Part shown: piece by piece, positions 16,653 to 24,830 of the stretch
Numbering within the stretch: position 1 is the stretch's first letter
Layout of the letters: each line of letters starts with the position of its first letter
Assembly: GCA_963793005.1 (NCBI GenBank)
Contig: CAWBYP010000002.1
Span: 682,001-746,000, forward strand
DNA: 64,000 nt
Direction: 5' to 3'
Source: RPQJ01 sp963793005
GTDB lineage: Bacteria > Pseudomonadota > Gammaproteobacteria > Steroidobacterales > Steroidobacteraceae
Notes under the pieces: model-generated
The model's input: only the letters and a program-made list of their open reading frames with translations
What the model was told of the DNA's origin: nothing
Database searches by the model: none
Position numbers and translations under genes: made by a program

Positions 16653-18059
16653 TCAGCCGCCGTAGGCGTAATCGACGGTCGCGAGATTCTCGAAGCGCGT
16701 GTACTTGCCGAGGAACGTCAGGTGCACTTCGCCGGTCGGGCCGTTGCGCTGCTTCGCGATGATGATGTCGGCAATGCCCTTGCGCGCGGTATCGGGCTCG
16801 TAGACCTCCTCGCGGTAGATCATCATGATCACATCTGCATCCTGTTCAATCGCACCACTTTCACGAAGGTCCGACATCACCGGCTTCTTGTCGGTGCGCT
16901 GCTCGACGCCGCGGTTCAACTGTGACAGCGCGATCACCGGCACCTTTAGTTCCTTCGCCAGCGCCTTCAGCGAGCGCGAGATCTCGGAAATCTCGGTGGC
17001 GCGGTTCTCCTTGGTGCCGGGTACCTGCATCAACTGCAGGTAGTCGATGACGATGAGCCCGAGGCCGCGCTCGCGCGCGAGACGCCGCGCCCGCGCGCGC
17101 ACTTCGGTGGGCGTCAGCGCGCCGCTGTCGTCGATGTACATCGGCGCGATCTTCATCTGGGCGATCGCGCCGTTGATGCGCGCCCAGTCCTCGTCACCGA
17201 ACATGCCGGTGCGCAAATGGCTCTGGTCGACGCGACCGAGCGAGGAAATCATGCGCATCGAGAGCTGCTCGCGCGACATTTCCATCGAGAAGATGGCGAC
17301 CGGCACGTTGCCGGAAATCGCTGCGTTCTCGGCGATGTTCAGCGCGATGGTTGTCTTTCCCATCGAGGGACGGCCCGCGATGATCACGAGGTCGCCCGGC
17401 TGCAGGCCAGCGGTCATGCGATCGAGGTCGGTGTAGCCGGTGGCAACCCCGGTCAGCTGCCCCTGGTTCTGGTGCAGCATGTCGAGGCGATCGATGGTGT
17501 CGCCGAGCACGTCGCGCAGCGGCACGAAACCCGAGCCGGTGCGGCGGCCGGCCTCGGCAATCTGGAACACGCGACGCTCGGCGTCGTCCACCAGGTCCTT
17601 GGCGGGGCGGCCTTCGCTCTCGTAGGCACTGGCGGCGATCTCGCCGCTGACGCGAATCAGGTGCCGCAGCAACGCCCGCTCGCGGACGATGTCCGCATAG
17701 GCACGGATGTTCGCGGCGGTCGGGGTGTCACGCGCAAGCCCGGCGAGATAGGCAAGCCCGCCGGTTTCGTCGGCCTGGCCCTTCGAGGCGAGGTACTCGG
17801 CCAGCGTAACGGCGTCCGCGGGCTCGCTGCGCGCGGAGAGCTCCGCGACGGCGGAGAAGATCTGCTGGTGGTCGCGCCGGTAGAAATCCTCGGCCGTCAA
17901 CCGGTCGGCGATGGAGTCCCAGGTGCTGTTGTCGAGCAGCAGGCCGCCCAGGACAGCCTGCTCGGCTTCGACCGAGTGAGGTGGGACCCTCAGCGCGTCG
18001 GCATCAGAGACTGGCCGCTGTCGCCAACGGCCTCGCTCTTCACCCGCATCCTGATCCAT
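16653..18059 (-). CDS. dnaB: replicative DNA helicase DnaB
   Basis: 468-residue hexameric 5'-3' helicase that unwinds the fork ahead of Pol III. N-terminal primase-interacting domain (VPPHSVEAEQAVLGGLLLDN, about 27-46), linker, then a RecA-like motor with Walker A GRPSMGKTT, Walker B LIVIDYLQLM, SQLNRGVEQR and DLRESGAIEQDAD. No intein interrupts the ATPase. It lies between rplI and alr, as in E. coli and Pseudomonas. The first about 25 residues are unconserved, so an internal start is possible. Confidence 0.97.
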   Translation of the reverse strand: MDQDAGEERGRWRQRPVSDADALRVPPHSVEAEQAVLGGLLLDNSTWDSIADRLTAEDFYRRDHQQIFSAVAELSARSEPADAVTLAEYLASKGQADETGGLAYLAGLARDTPTAANIRAYADIVRERALLRHLIRVSGEIAASAYESEGRPAKDLVDDAERRVFQIAEAGRRTGSGFVPLRDVLGDTIDRLDMLHQNQGQLTGVATGYTDLDRMTAGLQPGDLVIIAGRPSMGKTTIALNIAENAAISGNVPVAIFSMEMSREQLSMRMISSLGRVDQSHLRTGMFGDEDWARINGAIAQMKIAPMYIDDSGALTPTEVRARARRLARERGLGLIVIDYLQLMQVPGTKENRATEISEISRSLKALAKELKVPVIALSQLNRGVEQRTDKKPVMSDLRESGAIEQDADVIMMIYREEVYEPDTARKGIADIIIAKQRNGPTGEVHLTFLGKYTRFENLATVDYAYGG

Positions 18060-18083
18060 CGTGGCGGACCGCCGGCGCGCGGA

Positions 18084-18533
18084 CTATTCCTCGCCGACCA
18101 CGTCCACCGGCAGGTCGATGATCACGTCGCTGTGCAGGTGCAGCTTGACCTGATGCTCGCCGATCACGCGGATCGCGCCGGAATGCAGGCGAACCTCGGA
18201 GCGCTCGACGCGAATGCCGGCGGCCGACAGCGCCTCGGCGATGTCCGACGTGCCGATCGAACCGAAAATCTTGCCCTCGCCGCCGGCCTTGGCGCTCAGC
18301 TTGAGGCGGAAGCCCTCGAGCTGGCCCGCGCGCAGCGTGGCGCTGGACAGGTCGTCCGCCGCGAGCTTCTCGAGCTCGGCGCGACGCTCCTCGAATCGCT
18401 TGAGGTTGGCAGCGGTCGCGAGCGCGGCCTTGCCCTGCGGGAGCAGGAAGTTCCGGCCGTAGCCGGGCTTTACCTTGACCTTGTCGCCGATCTTTCCGAG
18501 GTTGGCGACCTTCTGCAGCAGGATGACTTCCAT
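18084..18533 (-). CDS. rplI: 50S ribosomal protein L9
   Basis: 149-residue L9, with the elongated two-domain form. It begins MEVILLQKVANLGKIGDKV; an ATG six codons earlier is in frame but outside the family start. PGYGRNFLLPQGKA marks the N-terminal rRNA-binding domain. The C-terminal domain ends near DVIIDLPVDVVGEE. It is the last ribosomal gene of the rpsF-rpsR-DUF2232-rplI cluster and sits 24 bases before dnaB. Confidence 0.97.
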   Translation of the reverse strand: MEVILLQKVANLGKIGDKVKVKPGYGRNFLLPQGKAALATAANLKRFEERRAELEKLAADDLSSATLRAGQLEGFRLKLSAKAGGEGKIFGSIGTSDIAEALSAAGIRVERSEVRLHSGAIRVIGEHQVKLHLHSDVIIDLPVDVVGEE

Positions 18534-18566
18534 CGTTGAGCCCTCGATCAATCGTTAGCCAGATTG

Positions 18567-19466
18567 TTACGCATTCTGCACCCGCATTCTCGAGCGCAGC
18601 CAGTTATCCACGAATCCCCAGCCGGCGAGCGCCGCGACCATCACCGGCGCGGCAAGCACCAGCAGCATATAGATCGCCCACAGCCAGCCGGCACCCAGGC
18701 GTCCAGACGCCTTGTAGCGGTGTGCCGCCGCGAGGCCGATCAGCATCAGGGCCCCGAGGAATATCCGCTCCAGGTCGTCTACCAGCGGCAGGTCCGACCA
18801 GATCGACGCCGCGATCAGCACCGCGCCCGTCACCCCGAGCACCAGGCCCAGCCGAATCTGCTGGAATTCGGCACCGAAGCTGCCGGGCTGCTCGCGCTGA
18901 AACTGCCACCAACGGGCCAGGAACAGTGCACACATCGCCAGCAGCATCGTGAGCGCAGTGACCCAGCCCCAAAGCGTTCGCGCCAGCGTCTCGACCAGAC
19001 CTTCTTTCTCGAGGTCCATCGGCAAGCCGCGGCGTTGCATCTCCTGCGCAAGGTCCCGGACGAACGGCGCCCAGAACTTCTCCGGGTCTCCGAGCGTCTG
19101 GTGCAGCAACACCAGCATCACCACCCCTGCCAGCACCGCGATCTGCAGGCACAGGCTCAATGAGCCGGTGCGCGCCAGCAACACCGCAAGCGCGAGCGGG
19201 GGCCCGAGCACCCACGCCGAGTAGATCAGCCCCACCGGGACCGGCCGCCCGGCCAGCCACATCGCGAACGTGAGCAGCCCGGCGGCTCCCAGCGCAATCG
19301 CAAGCCCGTGACGCGGGCCGCGCACCAGCACCAGCAGTGCCGGCACCGCGCCCGGCAGGAAGAACGCGAAGCCCAGGCCGAACAGCGGCAGCAGCCCCAG
19401 CAGGCCGGTGACGAACACCGCTCCGCCCGGGTTGTCGGCGAGCCAGCTGGCGAGCGATCGCTTCAT
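18567..19466 (-). CDS. DUF2232-type polytopic membrane protein
   Basis: 299 residues with roughly eight hydrophobic stretches separated by short loops, starting MKRSLASWLADNPGGAVFVT. A protein of this kind sits between rpsR and rplI in Pseudomonas and many related gammaproteobacteria, where enteric bacteria have only the small gene priB in this cluster. Position plus topology give the family call. Its role is unknown; position implies expression with ribosomal genes. A C-terminal cytosolic tail ends RSRMRVQNA. Confidence 0.75.
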   Translation of the reverse strand: MKRSLASWLADNPGGAVFVTGLLGLLPLFGLGFAFFLPGAVPALLVLVRGPRHGLAIALGAAGLLTFAMWLAGRPVPVGLIYSAWVLGPPLALAVLLARTGSLSLCLQIAVLAGVVMLVLLHQTLGDPEKFWAPFVRDLAQEMQRRGLPMDLEKEGLVETLARTLWGWVTALTMLLAMCALFLARWWQFQREQPGSFGAEFQQIRLGLVLGVTGAVLIAASIWSDLPLVDDLERIFLGALMLIGLAAAHRYKASGRLGAGWLWAIYMLLVLAAPVMVAALAGWGFVDNWLRSRMRVQNA

Positions 19467-19507
19467 GATGGCATCCGCCGGCCTTTCCGCGCGGCGCCGG
19501 GACCCGC

Positions 19508-19732
19508 TCAGTGCTGGTCGGTATACGGCAGCAGCGCCAGGAACCGCGCCCGCTTCACCGCGAGCGAGAGCTGGCGCTGGTAGTTCGAGCGCGTGCCCGT
19601 GATGCGGCTCGGCACAATCTTGCCGGTTTCGCTGATGTAGCCCTTCAGCGTGGCGAGATCCTTGTAGTCGATCTGCTCGACGCCTTCGGCCGTGAACTTG
19701 CAGAACTTACGGCGACGGAAAAAACGTGCCAT
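19508..19732 (-). CDS. rpsR: 30S ribosomal protein S18
   Basis: 74-residue S18, which pairs with S6 on the platform of the 30S subunit. MARFFRRRKFCKF opens it, with IDYKDLATLKGYI and the RNA-binding VPSRITGTRSNYQRQL following. The single Cys in RRKFCKF is a non-zinc (C-) pattern. It lies 39 bases after rpsF and probably shares its promoter. Confidence 0.97.
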   Translation of the reverse strand: MARFFRRRKFCKFTAEGVEQIDYKDLATLKGYISETGKIVPSRITGTRSNYQRQLSLAVKRARFLALLPYTDQH

Positions 19733-19771
19733 GGGTCACCCGATATTGATTCGTTGGTACGGTGTCGATGA

Positions 19772-20203
19772 TCAGTCGGAGTCGCGGCTGTCGCGATCGC
19801 CACGGTCACGACGGTCACGACGGTCACGACGGTCGTCGTCGGAAGCTTCCGGCAGGGTCGATTCCTCGGGCCTGCCGCCCTCTTCCGCGGCCTTCGCCAT
19901 CGGCGACGGCTCGGTCACGGCCGCGGGCATCGACACCACGAGGTTGCGGATCACCGCGTCGCTGAAGCGGAACGCACCGGTGAGTTCCTCGAGCACCTTC
20001 TGGTCGCACTCGATGTTCATCAGCACGTAGTGGGCCTTGTGGATCTTGGCGATCGGGTACGCGAGCTGCCGACGGCCCCAGTCCTCGAAACGATGGACCG
20101 CGCCGCCGCCCGCGGTGATGATCCCGCGGTAACGCTCGACCATGGCCGGGACCTGCTCGCTCTGGTCAGGGTGGACCAGGAACACGATTTCGTAATGACG
20201 CAC
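19772..20203 (-). CDS. rpsF: 30S ribosomal protein S6 with arginine/aspartate repeat tail
   Basis: 143-residue S6 starting at a GTG (VRHYEIVFLVHPDQSEQ); the longer open frame upstream has no similarity. GGGAG lies 9 bases before the GTG. The core (1-100) is a normal S6 with HRFEDWGRRQLAYPI and HYVLMNIECD. After residue 100 comes a variable tail, acidic and then ending in Arg-Asp-Arg units coded by a 9-base direct repeat. Variable S6 tails are common (E. coli adds glutamates), but this charge-alternating one is unusual. It heads the rpsF-rpsR-DUF2232-rplI cluster. Confidence 0.95.
   Translation of the reverse strand: MRHYEIVFLVHPDQSEQVPAMVERYRGIITAGGGAVHRFEDWGRRQLAYPIAKIHKAHYVLMNIECDQKVLEELTGAFRFSDAVIRNLVVSMPAAVTEPSPMAKAAEEGGRPEESTLPEASDDDRRDRRDRRDRGDRDSRDSD
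19802..19837. repeat. 9-base tandem repeat coding the S6 tail
   Basis: Three exact copies of ACGGTCACG (plus strand) and a partial fourth code for repeated Arg-Asp-Arg on the minus strand. Copy number could change by slippage without shifting frame. Confidence 0.8.
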
Positions 20204-20210
20204 TTTTATG

Positions 20211-20241
20211 TGCTCCCTTCGGTTAAAGCCGCCCGGAAGCA
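20211..20241 (-). promoter_or_regulatory. rpsF leader hairpin that covers the ribosome-binding site (candidate S6:S18 control element)
   Basis: Just upstream of the rpsF GTG the minus strand can fold: TGC, TT and CGG pair with CCG, AA and GCA, leaving a bulged C on the 5' arm and the GGGA of the ribosome-binding site on the 3' arm. S6:S18 is known to bind a CCG-containing bulged hairpin in rpsF leaders of many bacteria and repress its own message. The match here is by hand and only approximate. Confidence 0.35.
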
Positions 20242-20308
20242 AAAAGCCACGGTGCGGCAAGGAGTTGCGATCGCCCGGCGGCCACGGAGGCCATCGGGAG
20301 CCGCGTAG

Positions 20309-20336
20309 TTTATAGGAACTGTGGGCCGGGTGGCTA
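20309..20336 (-). promoter_or_regulatory. candidate promoter of the rpsF cluster
   Basis: Minus strand: TAGCCA (4 of 6 to TTGACA), 16-base spacer, TATAAA (5 of 6), then CTACGCGG. It lies about 106 bases before the GTG of rpsF, which leaves room for a structured leader. Confidence 0.5.
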
Positions 20337-20386
20337 GCGGGCAAGGCCGGCAGGGCGCCGGAGCGGCCGGGAGCACCGGGCCAGGG

Positions 20387-21127
20387 TCAACGTGGCCGAC
20401 GCTGGCGCACGGCCTCGAACAGCACGACGCCGGCGGCGACCGACACATTCAGGCTTTCCACCGCACCGGCCATCGGGATCGAGACCAGCAGGTCGCAGCA
20501 CTCGCGCGTAAGTCGCCGCAGCCCCAAGCCCTCCGAGCCCATCACGATCGCGGTCGGGCCCTTGAGGTCGGCGTCGTAGAGCGACTTCCCGGTCTCGTCG
20601 TCGGTACCGACCAGCCAGAAGCCGCGATCCTTAAGCTCTCGAAGCGTGCGCGCAAGATTGACGACGGCGATGAATGGCACGGTCTCCGCGGCGCCTGCCG
20701 CGACCTTGCGCACGACCGGTGTCATGCCGGCCGCCCGGTCGCGCGGCACGATCACGGCCGCAACGCCGGCCGCGTCGGCCGACCGCAGGCACGCGCCGAG
20801 GTTGTGCGGGTCCTGGACGCCGTCGAGCACCAGCAGCAGCGGCGCATCCCCCGCCGCATCGAGCGCTTCCTCGAGCTGGGTCTCTGGATCGGTTGCACGC
20901 ACCACGACTTCCGCGACCACGCCCTGGTGGCGCCCGCCCGCAGCCATGCGATCGAGCGTGGCCTCGTCGGCACCGGACAGCTGCACCCCGGCACGCATGG
21001 CGAGTTCCCTGATTTCCGCGTGACGAGCGGCGTCGCGCCCGGAGACGATCAACACACGGCGCACGCGCGCAGGGCTGCGCGTCAGCAGCACCCGCACCGT
21101 GTGCATACCGTAGGCGACATTGCTCAC
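20387..21127 (-). CDS. rlmB: 23S rRNA (guanosine-2'-O)-methyltransferase RlmB
   Basis: 246-residue SPOUT methyltransferase that makes Gm2251 in the ribosomal P-loop. It starts at GTG 21127 (VSNVAYGMHTVRVLL), overlapping the rnr stop by four bases (GTGA), so the pair is translationally coupled as in E. coli. Knot signatures: DPHNLGACLRSADAAG, VMGSEGLGLRRL and the final VESLNVSVAAGVVLFE. The N-terminal L30e-like substrate-binding domain occupies about 1-80. Confidence 0.95.
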   Translation of the reverse strand: MSNVAYGMHTVRVLLTRSPARVRRVLIVSGRDAARHAEIRELAMRAGVQLSGADEATLDRMAAGGRHQGVVAEVVVRATDPETQLEEALDAAGDAPLLLVLDGVQDPHNLGACLRSADAAGVAAVIVPRDRAAGMTPVVRKVAAGAAETVPFIAVVNLARTLRELKDRGFWLVGTDDETGKSLYDADLKGPTAIVMGSEGLGLRRLTRECCDLLVSIPMAGAVESLNVSVAAGVVLFEAVRQRRPR

Positions 21128-23358
21128 CGGCGGCGCCTGCCCGCCTGCCGCGGACGCCGGCTGCGGCGCGGTTCGTTCTCCGCGCCCGCCAGCTCGAAAT
21201 CGACTCGCCGCTCGTCCAGCGACACGTTCGTGACCTTCACCCGCAGCCGGTCGCCCAGTTTGAAGGACCGGCCGGAGCTGCGTCCGACCATTCGAAATCC
21301 CGACCGGTCGCGGGCGAAGTAGTCCTGCCCCAGCGCCGAGACGTGCAGCAGGCCGTCGACCTGCAGTCCTTCGAGCTGGACGAACAGGCCGAAGTCCACG
21401 ACGCCGGAGACGATGCCGTCGAACTCCTCGCCGACCCGATCCTGCATGTAGAAGCACTTGAGCCACGCGACCGCCCCGCGCGTCGCCTCGTCGGCACGCC
21501 GCTCGCGGAACGAGCAGTCCTGGCCGAGCACCGGGAACGAACCGTGCCACTCCACCAGTTCCTGGGGATCGGCACCGCCGAGCACCTGGCGGATTCCGCG
21601 GTGGACCACCAGGTCCGGGTAACGCCGGATCGGCGACGTGAAGTGCGCATAGTGCTCGAGCGCGAGGCCGAAATGACCGATGTTGCCTGGCTGGTACACG
21701 GCCTGGGGCATCGAACGGACGACGGCTGTCGAAATCAGCAAGGCGTTCGGCTGGTCACCTAGCCTGGTGAGCAGGTCGCGCAGGTGCTGCGGCGTGACCT
21801 CCTCCGCGGGCGGCAGCCACAGGCCGAACTCGCGCAGGAACTGCCGGAGAGTCTCGAGACGGTCGACCTCGGGCAGGCCGTGGACACGATAAAGCGTCGG
21901 CACGCGGTGACGATCCAGATAGCGCGCAGCGGCGATGTTCGCAGCGATCATGCACTCCTCGATCAGCCGATGCGCGTCGTTGCGCGGCTGCTCGACCAGC
22001 GCCGCGATGCGCCCTTCGGCGTCGAACTTGAGCTTGAGCTCTGGCGTGTCGAGTTCGAGCGCACCACGCCCGGTGCGCTCGCGCAGGAAGCTCCGATACA
22101 CGCCGTGCAATGCGAGCAGGCGCTCGCGCAGCTGCTCGAGCTTCGGCGCGTGCTTCGCCGCGGGGCGCTCGAGGAACTCGCCGACCTCGTGATAGGTGAG
22201 CCGCGCGGCCGATCGCATCACGCCCTCGAAGAACCGCGAGCGAGTGATGCGGCCATCGTCGCCCACGCGCAGCTCGCAGCACAGGCACAGCCGGTCCTGG
22301 TCGGGAACCAGCGAGCAAAGGCCGTTGGAAAGCTCCTCCGGCAGCATCGGCAACACACGGTTCGGGAAGTACACCGACGTGCCGCGCTCGCGGGCCTCCA
22401 CATCGAGCGCGCTGCCGGGCTTCACGTAGTGGCCGACGTCGGCAATCGCCACGATCACCCGCCATCCACCGCGCGTCCGCTCGCAGAACACTGCGTCGTC
22501 GTAGTCGCGCGCGTCCTCGCCGTCGATGGTGACGAGTTCGATTCCTCGCAGGTCCTCGCGCCCGGCGATCGCCGCTTCCGGAATCCGCGCGCCGTATGCG
22601 CGGGCCTCGGCCAGGACCTCTTCCGGAAATGCGTCGGGCAGCCCGTGCGAGTGGATCGCAATCTCGGTCTCCATGCCCGGGGCGCCGTGGACGCCAAGCA
22701 GCTGTGTCACGCGGCCGACCGGCTGCGTATTGCGTCCCGGCTGCTGCGTGATCTCGACGATGACGATCTGTCCCGATTCGGCCCCGCCGAGTTGCGCCTG
22801 CGGTACCAGTACTCGATGCGTGACGCGCGGGTTGTCAGGGGTCAGGTAGGCGACGCCAGACTCGACGTGCAGCCGTCCAACGACCTCGCGCGTGCGCCGC
22901 TCCAGCACCTCGACGATCGTGCCCTGCTGCTTGCCCTTGAAATGCGGGCCTTCGATGCGCGCGGCCGCGCGGTCACCGTGGAACACCTCCCGCATCTGCT
23001 GCGACGGCAGGTAGATGGCCGCCGAGGCATCGTCGGGCAGCAACCAGCCGTCGCCGTTACGCTGCGCCTGGATGGTGCCGACCACCAGGCCCGGCATCTG
23101 CTCGCGCAGGCAGTACTGGCCGCGACGGTTCTGCACGGCGTCGCCGCGCTTCACCAGCGCGATGAGCTGCGCCTCGGCGTCCGCACCCGCAACCGGACCC
23201 AGCGCCTCTACGACTTCCTCGAGGCGCAATGGGCGGCCTGCACGGCGCAGGCACTCGAGGACACTGGCCTCTGGCTGCATCGTCTTGCGGGCTGGCGGCC
23301 GCGGACGGGCGGAGCCCTGTGGCGGCTGGCTGGAACGTCGATTTCGTTTTCTTTGCAT
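21124..23358 (-). CDS. rnr: ribonuclease R
   Basis: 744-residue processive 3'-5' exoribonuclease that degrades structured RNA in stress and quality control. I choose ATG 23358 (MQRKRNRRSSQ); the frame stays open upstream but runs through the tRNA-Leu gene. Order: basic N-terminus and helix-turn-helix (about 26-90), cold-shock domains, the RNB catalytic centre with TIDGEDARDYDDAVFC (aspartates for two metals) and HFTSPIRRYPDLVVHR, S1 domain (about 640-720) and a short Arg-rich tail. rlmB follows with a 4-base overlap. The E. coli regulator nsrR is absent upstream. Confidence 0.96.
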   Translation of the reverse strand: MQRKRNRRSSQPPQGSARPRPPARKTMQPEASVLECLRRAGRPLRLEEVVEALGPVAGADAEAQLIALVKRGDAVQNRRGQYCLREQMPGLVVGTIQAQRNGDGWLLPDDASAAIYLPSQQMREVFHGDRAAARIEGPHFKGKQQGTIVEVLERRTREVVGRLHVESGVAYLTPDNPRVTHRVLVPQAQLGGAESGQIVIVEITQQPGRNTQPVGRVTQLLGVHGAPGMETEIAIHSHGLPDAFPEEVLAEARAYGARIPEAAIAGREDLRGIELVTIDGEDARDYDDAVFCERTRGGWRVIVAIADVGHYVKPGSALDVEARERGTSVYFPNRVLPMLPEELSNGLCSLVPDQDRLCLCCELRVGDDGRITRSRFFEGVMRSAARLTYHEVGEFLERPAAKHAPKLEQLRERLLALHGVYRSFLRERTGRGALELDTPELKLKFDAEGRIAALVEQPRNDAHRLIEECMIAANIAAARYLDRHRVPTLYRVHGLPEVDRLETLRQFLREFGLWLPPAEEVTPQHLRDLLTRLGDQPNALLISTAVVRSMPQAVYQPGNIGHFGLALEHYAHFTSPIRRYPDLVVHRGIRQVLGGADPQELVEWHGSFPVLGQDCSFRERRADEATRGAVAWLKCFYMQDRVGEEFDGIVSGVVDFGLFVQLEGLQVDGLLHVSALGQDYFARDRSGFRMVGRSSGRSFKLGDRLRVKVTNVSLDERRVDFELAGAENEPRRSRRPRQAGRRRR

Positions 23359-23396
23359 CAGTATCCGGAAAAGCGGTCTTGCGCCGCCGTTATTCG

Positions 23397-23425
23397 TTGA
23401 CAGTACCCGGGGTCGCCAGTAAATT
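23397..23425 (+). promoter_or_regulatory. sigma-70 promoter of tRNA-Leu
   Basis: Perfect TTGACA, 17-base spacer, TAAATT (4 of 6), followed by a GC-rich GCGCCACC discriminator of the kind found at stringently controlled stable-RNA promoters. The predicted start is about 35 bases before the tRNA. It lies divergent to rnr, whose start codon is 39 bases away on the other strand. Confidence 0.75.
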
Positions 23426-23467
23426 GCGCCACCTTCCAGCTGGCCCCGGGGCCGAGCCGCAACCGAA

Positions 23468-23552
<85 letters not shown>

Positions 23553-23665
23553 CTCTCGGCGCAGCGACGACTGTAGCACCGTGCGGCGCAACTGTCTGTT
23601 TCCTTTTGATTTTTGACCCGCCGGGCCACTCGCTGGCCAGCGGCCGGCCGCGGCATCTGGTCGCG

Positions 23666-24811
23666 TCAGATCGACCTGGAGATCAGTTCCTTCATGATCT
23701 CGTTGGTGCCGCCGTAGATCCGTTGCACGCGCGAGTCGGCGAACATCCGGCACACCAGGTACTCGTTCATGTAGCCGTAGCCGCCGTGCAGTTGCACGCA
23801 CTCGTCGATGACTTCCTGCTGGGTATCCGTGATCCACCACTTGGCCATTGCGGCTGTCTCAGTGTCGAGACTGCCTGCAATGAGCTGCGAAATGCAGCTG
23901 TCGACGAACGTTCGCGCGACACGCGTCTTGGTCACGACCTCGGCGAGCTTGAAGCGCGTGTTCTGGAATGAGGCGATCGACTGGCCAAAGGCCTTGCGCT
24001 CGTTCACGTAGCGCAGGGTCTCAGCCACCGCGCCCTCCATGGCCGCAACGCCGCCGATGGCGATCGTGAGCCGCTCGTAGGGCAGGTCTCCCATCAACTG
24101 GTGCATGCCCTTGCCTTCCTCGCCGCCCAGCAGGCAGTCCGCCGGGACGCGCACCTCCTCGAAGAAGAGCTCCGATGTGTCCTGCGCCGTCAACCCCATC
24201 TTGTCGAGCACGCGGCCGACACGATAACCGGCGAGTTTCTCGGTCTCGACCATCAGGATCGACAGGCCGCGGCTCCGGTCGGATGCGTCGGTGCGCACCA
24301 CCAGCATCAGGATCGTCGCGATCGAGCCATTCGTGATGAAGATCTTCGAGCCATTGACCACGTAGTGATCGCCGTCACGCACCGCCCTGGTGCGAATTCC
24401 CTTCAGGTCCGAACCCGCGCCCGGCTCCGTCATGGCGATGGCGCCGATCAGTTCGCCACGCGCCATGCGAGGCAGCCAGCGCTGCTTCTGCTCCTCGCTG
24501 CCGTAGTTGAGCACGTAGTGAGCCGCAATGCTGTGCACGCCCTGGCCGAACCCGGAAATCCCACGCCGGTTCAGCTCCTCGTACAACAGCGCCTCGTGGC
24601 GGAAGTCCCCGCCACCACCGCCGTATTCCTGCGGCACGTCCAGTAGCAGGAACCCTGCTTCTCCGGCGGCGCGCCACGCCTCCCGGTCGACGTGGTGCTG
24701 GGCGCGCCACTTCGGTTCCTTCGGCAGCATTTCGCTCTCGACGTAGCGCGAGATCGCCTCGCGCAGCATGTGCAGCTCGTCGTCCATCCACGGGGACACG
24801 TAGGAATTCAT
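23666..24811 (-). CDS. acyl-CoA dehydrogenase (IVD/LCAD-type catalytic glutamate)
   Basis: 381-residue FAD flavoprotein for alpha,beta-desaturation of an acyl-CoA in fatty-acid or branched-chain degradation. The start at ATG 24811 fits the family; the frame is open much further but overlaps purA. FAD/substrate signatures: IGAIAMTEPGAGSDLKGI (122-139), KIFITNG, RKAFGQSIASFQNTRF. The C-terminal catalytic position reads RIYGGTNEI, with Gly where MCAD has Glu. Glu246 in PYERLTIA matches the alternative catalytic base of isovaleryl-/long-chain enzymes. It is not part of the purA operon in E. coli; the electron acceptor ETF genes are not in the window. Confidence 0.9.
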   Translation of the reverse strand: MNSYVSPWMDDELHMLREAISRYVESEMLPKEPKWRAQHHVDREAWRAAGEAGFLLLDVPQEYGGGGGDFRHEALLYEELNRRGISGFGQGVHSIAAHYVLNYGSEEQKQRWLPRMARGELIGAIAMTEPGAGSDLKGIRTRAVRDGDHYVVNGSKIFITNGSIATILMLVVRTDASDRSRGLSILMVETEKLAGYRVGRVLDKMGLTAQDTSELFFEEVRVPADCLLGGEEGKGMHQLMGDLPYERLTIAIGGVAAMEGAVAETLRYVNERKAFGQSIASFQNTRFKLAEVVTKTRVARTFVDSCISQLIAGSLDTETAAMAKWWITDTQQEVIDECVQLHGGYGYMNEYLVCRMFADSRVQRIYGGTNEIMKELISRSI

Positions 24812-24830
24812 CGGGGTGTTTCCGCGGCGA

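Noticed and set aside
21784..23400. 538-codon plus-strand frame opposite rnr
   Set aside because: Shadow of the RNase R gene; no motif, no ribosome-binding site.
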